The translations under genes were made by a program, and so were the position numbers. 64,000 nucleotides of DNA from Hydractinia symbiolongicarpus. Its lineage: Eukaryota > Cnidaria > Hydrozoa > Anthoathecata > Hydractiniidae. The notes beneath the pieces were generated by a model. The model searched no databases. It was not told the origin of the DNA and worked only from the letters and a program-made list of their open reading frames with translations. The stretch lies in the NCBI RefSeq assembly GCF_029227915.1, contig NC_079876.1, forward strand, positions 16,494,001-16,558,000, read 5' to 3'. Shown one piece after another: positions 59,283-64,000 of this stretch. Each line of letters opens with the position of its first letter. The stretch's first letter is position 1.

Positions 59283-61597
59283 TTACAAATATTTTTAATT
59301 ATTTATTGGCTGAGATATAAATTGAGTAAATTTGATCAACTGAGAATCTCAATTTTAGCGTTGTCGTTTGCGGGATTTAACGGGAAATCAACCTTAAACC
59401 CAGGAAACATGAAAGTACCACAATTTTAAAAATTTTGGCACGGTTTGTGAATTATGGATGCTATCTTTAAAAAATATTTTTTAAAAGGTCCGAACAGATA
59501 TATTATATAAAATAAAAGAAAAAGATGTTTAAAAGATGTTTTCAAATAAACAAAGCTGTCGAGACATTGTCCATCCCCTAATGTGAGGTGAACAACAAAC
59601 TTTCGATGTTTGCCACATTGACCAAAAATGTGTTTTGCTCGAACAAAGAAATTAGCCAGTAGACTTGAACGTCAAGTTATAAAAGCAATCTTGCACAAAG
59701 CACCCCTAGTTTTTTTACAAGAGCTGTAGTTTCAGTGCTGCATTTTCTTCATGCAGCTTAACAAGGGTACACCATCAAATAGCGTATGATTATATTAAAG
59801 TTTTTCGAATTTTGTTTAAACTATGTACTGATTATTTAAACCATATGCGACATTTCCTATGGCCGATGATCGAATAAAGTCGAAAATCGATTAATGTTTA
59901 TTGTATTTCCACGCATGCGCAGTCTGTGAAACGCGTGCGTCATATCCATCGCTACTTAGACTTATTTCAAATAGAAAATTTAATGGCATTTATTAAACTA
60001 GTACATGTACATCCCTAGAACGTGGAAAATCAACTACTTCAAAGTACAATAAACATAGAATTCAAAAAGAATATTCTATATTTATACAAACAGTTCTTTC
60101 CCCGTCACTTTGACAACATGGGATTAAAAGGAGCTGACGCCCAAAGTCAACTCACTAGGAAAAATTGTTAAAATCCATGCTATGATTACAATGTTTTACA
60201 GTATACTGTGTTCCCTAAGACAAAACAAACGCTTTTTGTGAAACCTTTAATATCTTTTTAGGAATAATAGACAGCACATTTACAATAATACAGTTGAGAT
60301 ATTTTGTAATTTATCATTTCATTTTTTAGACTCTTTCGTTTCTTAAACCCAGACTCTTGACACACTTTGGCACACTTTGACACCCCAGAGCAAGTTTTCA
60401 AAACAATATAAGTCAATTTGAGAAACAATGGCGGGCACCTTTTTTATGTCCTGTTGCTGTCTATTATAAAGACGTTTCACTGTTTGTGAAAACGCCAAAT
60501 GTTTTAAGTAACGGAAAGTTTAACGTCCTTTGAAATTTTGTCTTAACCGCAAGCTCCTTCTCCCCTCTGACTGAAGTAATGTTACATTGCCGTCAGAGAT
60601 ACGTATAGCATCGCTCCAACTTGCATGCCTGCCACAGACAAGCGGTTCTGCGCTAAAATGAGGAGTACGGTACCTCTACACCGACTCGGCCACATATTTT
60701 TGTATTCTTTTCTCTAACACGATATTACCCTGTGAAAATTACGCAAGATAACTGTATGTATAGGTTAATGTAATTGTAATAGATACAGAAATTTGTCGCA
60801 GAGTGGTTGAAATTCATATACGCTATCTTTAAATCAATCTGCAGTTACCCTTGTTATTACTAGTACGAGTATGCCGAAAAAGATCGCCTTGCCACCACCC
60901 TCAACCCACTCTGCCATCATAGTGGGTGCTCGATTGCAAAATTAGAATTAAAAGAAGAGAAGGAAGTTACTTTCAACCTTGATCATGATTCATGTGGAAG
61001 AAATTGGTAGAAATAAAGGAAAAAGCACTGCGGATTTCGTGTACGACAGAACAGGCAAGTCACTGTGTGCTAGTGTGTGAAATAGGTAGTTGAAAAACAC
61101 AAAGAGAAAAGTTAAACATCTTATTTCAAAAAATTACACAAATTTCAAAGGATTGCCAGCAACCTTGTTGACGTTCTGGGATTTTTATGATAGTAATTAT
61201 TTGTAATATGATTTCAAACAAACCAATGATTACTATCCAAAACCATTATTACTATTTTTTATGACGTCATGTTTACTGGTAACAAAAAGACCTTGTTATC
61301 AAAAAAATTCGACACTTCAATGAATAATTTTGTATTCACCTTTTTTTGTATCTAGCTGATCAGAATGCATTAATTACGCTGATATTTTTCTTTGCTGCGA
61401 GTAAAAAGTTTCTTGTTGCACTGGTGTGGCGACACAATAAATTTTCAAACGCGATTGTAACAAACTTACGCGGCAAATTTCTAAACCGAAAAACATTTTT
61501 GGGAAGACTAGCAGTCAAGTGAACAATTCGCTCAAAAAAGTTAAAACTGCGGTTTTCTTTAAAATTTAAATTTAAAACTAAAGTGTTTTTTTACTTC

Positions 61598-62371
61598 TTA
61601 TTTTATATAGTGATCCACGCGTTGAAGAGTTGCTTCCACATTATTCTCCCTCATAAGATCTTTACACTGCGGGATAAACAGTGCGCCGTTTTCTGAAAGG
61701 AAATTTGTATATACTAGTCGTTAACCCGTGGAAAATCCACGGGTTCGCCCGTCCTTTTTATACTGCATTGCGTGCTTCTCGCTATTGCGCAGCTCAGCTA
61801 CCATTTTGCGTGACAGACAGACAGACGTATACGGGCATTATAATATAGATGACGTTAGTACAGAAATTTTTTTGCTATGAAAGATTTTGCATTACCATAT
61901 GTGACTCGCAAATTTAAATTCACATTCTTCGCTCGTATAATCAACGGACTATAAAAAATTTAAAGTCTAAAATATTACCATTTTTAGCTTGTAGAAGGAC
62001 TTCTCTCAAATGATCATAATTTTCTCCAATGCTATATAGACAAACAATAACGGCTCTCTTTGATACTTTGTCAAAAGCTACACAACATCCAAATTGCGTT
62101 GCATCCTTGCAAACAACTTGAGTGAAATCACCAACCTTGTCAAATTTAGCCTCGCTCAATGTACTGTTAGGTTTGCTCATTTTACTGAAGTCGTATCTTC
62201 CAATTTCCTTATAAGTTATCTTAAGTGAAGAAATATTTTCAAGAATACAACATCCAACATTTGATGTTTCCTTCCAAACAACTTAATTAAAATGACCAAC
62301 GGTATGAAATAAATCATTGTTATTTCTGTAAATTTCAGGATTTGCAGTTATAGTTTCTAATTTCTTAATAA
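61598..62371 (-). pseudogene. CAP (SCP/PR-1) domain gene fragment with in-frame stop
   Basis: Two minus-strand exons are visible. The first runs 62371-61979 after an acceptor (TTTTTTCAG) and ends at a donor (AATG|GTAATA). The second runs 61692-61598 and ends in TAA. The first exon holds two successive copies of the CAP motif region. The upstream one has VGHF, then a TAA at 62283-62285, then VVWKETSNVGCC. The downstream one has YKEIGRYDFSK, GDFTQVVCKDATQFGCC and AVIVCLYSIGEN, where the family usually has GHFTQVVW and NYSPPGN. Both copies are in the same frame. CAP proteins are usually secreted and bind lipids. The stop falls where the motif normally has Gln. Upstream exons and a signal peptide were not found. 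The intron contains Helitron-like copy C. Confidence 0.7.
61714..61849 (-). mobile_element. Short Helitron-like element, copy C, in the CAP gene intron
   Basis: Minus-strand copy starting TCTATATTATAATGCCCG after an A and ending CCACGGGTTAACGACTAG before a T, with hairpin CCCGTGGATTTTCCACGGG. It is 136 bp, closely similar to copy A along its whole length. Confidence 0.62.
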
Positions 62372-63889
62372 CTGAAAAAATAGTAGTTAAAAGATACCTA
62401 AGTCATAGAACCAAACAGATAGTGACGTTTTTAACACTTAGTGCCTGAAACACCTAGATATACAGCTAGCCTATAGTTGGAGCACCCTAACTCCCAAGGA
62501 AGAGATTGCCATGGAAAGTTCTTTACATGTTTTAAAAAGAGAATGAACTGGGCTACCCAACGGTATCAAACACAATTCATCTAAATCTTTTCCTCAGCTG
62601 CCAATGGCAATTGAAATCTTTAAAGGAGAGTTACTTTTCTGTCAAAAAAGATCTTTTTAAAAACAGGCGCGCGTTCTAAGTGCTAATAATGATTTCCTCT
62701 GTTTTTATTCGTAAAGCTTTCTTTCTTATTTTTTTGTAAAACAAAAGTGAAAAGGTAATTTGAAAAAAAACCTTACAATACATTTGGCATTGTGTCTATC
62801 TACGTAAAATGTTTGGAAAACTTCGTAGACCCGATGAAACTTACACCCAGATTACGTATAAATTCTCCCTATCATGAGTTCGTTTATCGCGACGAAAACA
62901 ATTATTTTTTATCAAATAGATTGCCCAATTCTTGGCATCTGTTGCCAGTCTTCCATCCCAAATTAATGATCCAATTTTATGATATGATTGAACCTTGTTA
63001 TGAGCATATAAACGTTATTTTTTCTTTTCTCGAAGAAAACCAGGTAAATAAAGTTTCAGGTAAATACCTTGTCTTTTACAGCATTCAAGGATCGATTTTT
63101 CAAAGGAAAAAGGTAGTTAATTATTTTTAACAATAAAATGAGACACGGTTTGTTATCCGTTGATTTAATTAATGTTCCAGTACAAAAAATTGTAAACACG
63201 ACCACACACTGTCTCTCCACAACCTTATCTAAATTCTTGCATTTTAGATGTCTTAAAACAATATCAAAGCAGATCTCTTAATGACGTTGATCTTTTTCGC
63301 AGCCCAACTCCGCCTTACTTAAATCCATTGAATTGATAATACTTACGAGCAAGTGTGTGAGCTAAAAAATCATGTTTCCCTCAGCAACGAACGAGAAAGT
63401 GATACCTCCAAGATGAAATAAATAGCAGTAGGCGGGCGGAATAAAATTCGTGAGTCTAAACCATGTATATGTATCGCGCGAGATTTAAATTTCACGGGTG
63501 AAGGCTGTAAATCAAATAAAGTTTGACACTAAACATCATTTGCTCGATTTAACTCGATTATACTGCGCATAATCGTTTTTTAGGATACGATTCTATTCTA
63601 GAAATAGTACCGAATCAAGGGTTTGTCTTTTGGATAGAAGATACAAGTTGGAAAAGTTCTTTAACCTTACTTAAAGCCATCATAGGGATTCTGAGCCAAA
63701 CTTTGAATTTAGTTTTTAGTTATGTTTTTAAAACACAATGTTTTTTTCATTCCAATCATTTTTTTGTGGACCTAATGCGAATCGAGTTTTAGTTTGGCGA
63801 TGAAAACAGAACAGGTAAAAAATTTTTAGTTTGACGAGTTAAAATTCAATCATTTTTCCTTTCCAGAAAAATGTTTCAATTTTCATGGC
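62372..63889. other. Mostly non-coding, one weak exon candidate
   Basis: Upstream exons of the CAP gene would be expected here on the minus strand but none could be recognised. The plus strand has one candidate exon (62759-63043). Confidence 0.35.
62759..63043 (+). CDS. Candidate internal exon, unidentified
   Basis: An open stretch of 95 codons begins just after a TAA at 62756-62758 and ends at a good donor (AACCAG|GTAAAT, 63043/63044). The product is varied and protein-like (NSPYHEFVYRDENN, LPNSWHLLPVFHPK, FYDMIEPCYEHINV), unlike the low-complexity frames nearby. No clear acceptor or ATG start was found and I do not recognise the family. It may be an exon of a gene continuing beyond the window or a decayed copy. 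Confidence 0.35.
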
Positions 63890-64000
63890 ATGTTCCGGCT
63901 TACCACCAAAACACGTGAACATCAGAAAAGAGAATTATTCTTGCCTATGATAGTTGTTTTGACTGTATTTGTGTTTGTGCATGCCGTAAAGTCTGTAGAT
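63890..64000 (+). CDS. Possible first coding exon with signal peptide, runs off the window
   Basis: The ATG at 63890 opens 37 codons to the window edge. A second in-frame ATG 19 codons on starts MIVVLTVFVFVHAVKSVD, a hydrophobic stretch followed by small residues, as in a signal peptide. A T-rich stretch ending TTCCAG lies just upstream (63855-63866) and could be an acceptor. The product is unknown. Confidence 0.3.
   Translation, partial: MFRLTTKTREHQKRELFLPMIVVLTVFVFVHAVKSVD

Larger units (their letters stand above)
57156..61597. other. Intergenic, repeats only
   Basis: I searched by eye for Venus-flytrap exons of the class C GPCR and found none. The stretch holds an inverted/direct repeat at 58801-58926, Helitron-like copy D and a GC-richer patch at about 60545-60690 of unknown nature. 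Confidence 0.4.

Overview
This is an AT-rich, intron-rich animal nuclear DNA window. An innexin, a HECTD3-type ubiquitin ligase, a class C GPCR and a CAP-domain gene place it in Metazoa. The innexin and the density of Ty1/copia, Helitron-like and MITE-like repeats suggest a cnidarian, probably a hydrozoan. That last step is inference. There are no operons or Shine-Dalgarno sites; coding regions are short exons with GT..AG introns.

Layout. 1-9 kb is mostly non-coding but holds degraded coding sequence, including a minus-strand RING plus TRAF-type zinc-finger relic (3.4-4.2 kb). At 10.4-11.85 kb lies a non-autonomous mariner-like element. It is followed directly by a broken Ty1/copia element (11.87-16.94 kb, plus strand). 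A six-exon aldo-keto reductase gene follows (17.87-27.14 kb, plus strand). Its first intron contains a second, much younger copia element (18.22-23.32 kb, minus strand) flanked by an unusual duplication of about 56 bp. A complete 20-exon HECTD3 gene runs from 27.87 to 42.80 kb (plus strand, 865 codons predicted). Its introns carry a 31-bp minisatellite of about 50 copies with higher-order structure, a (TTG)n tract, a 15-bp minisatellite, a tRNA-like SINE candidate and a MITE. A four-exon innexin gene lies at 45.6-48.0 kb (minus strand). The 48-55.9 kb stretch is intergenic, with a possible foldback-type element bounded by inverted minisatellite arrays. A class C GPCR fragment with a lesion in TM3 lies at 55.9-57.2 kb (minus strand), and a CAP-domain gene fragment with an in-frame stop at 61.6-62.4 kb (minus strand). 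Two weak exon candidates end the window.

Relations between genes. The genes are independent housekeeping or membrane-signalling genes with no shared pathway. The aldo-keto reductase and HECTD3 genes are tandem on the plus strand about 730 bp apart. Four short copies of one repeat family with Helitron-type ends (TC...CTAG, insertion between A and T, subterminal hairpin) are spread over 43.7-61.9 kb; one sits inside the CAP gene intron.

All gene models come from reading codons and splice sites by eye. Family assignments rest on remembered motifs, not on database searches.
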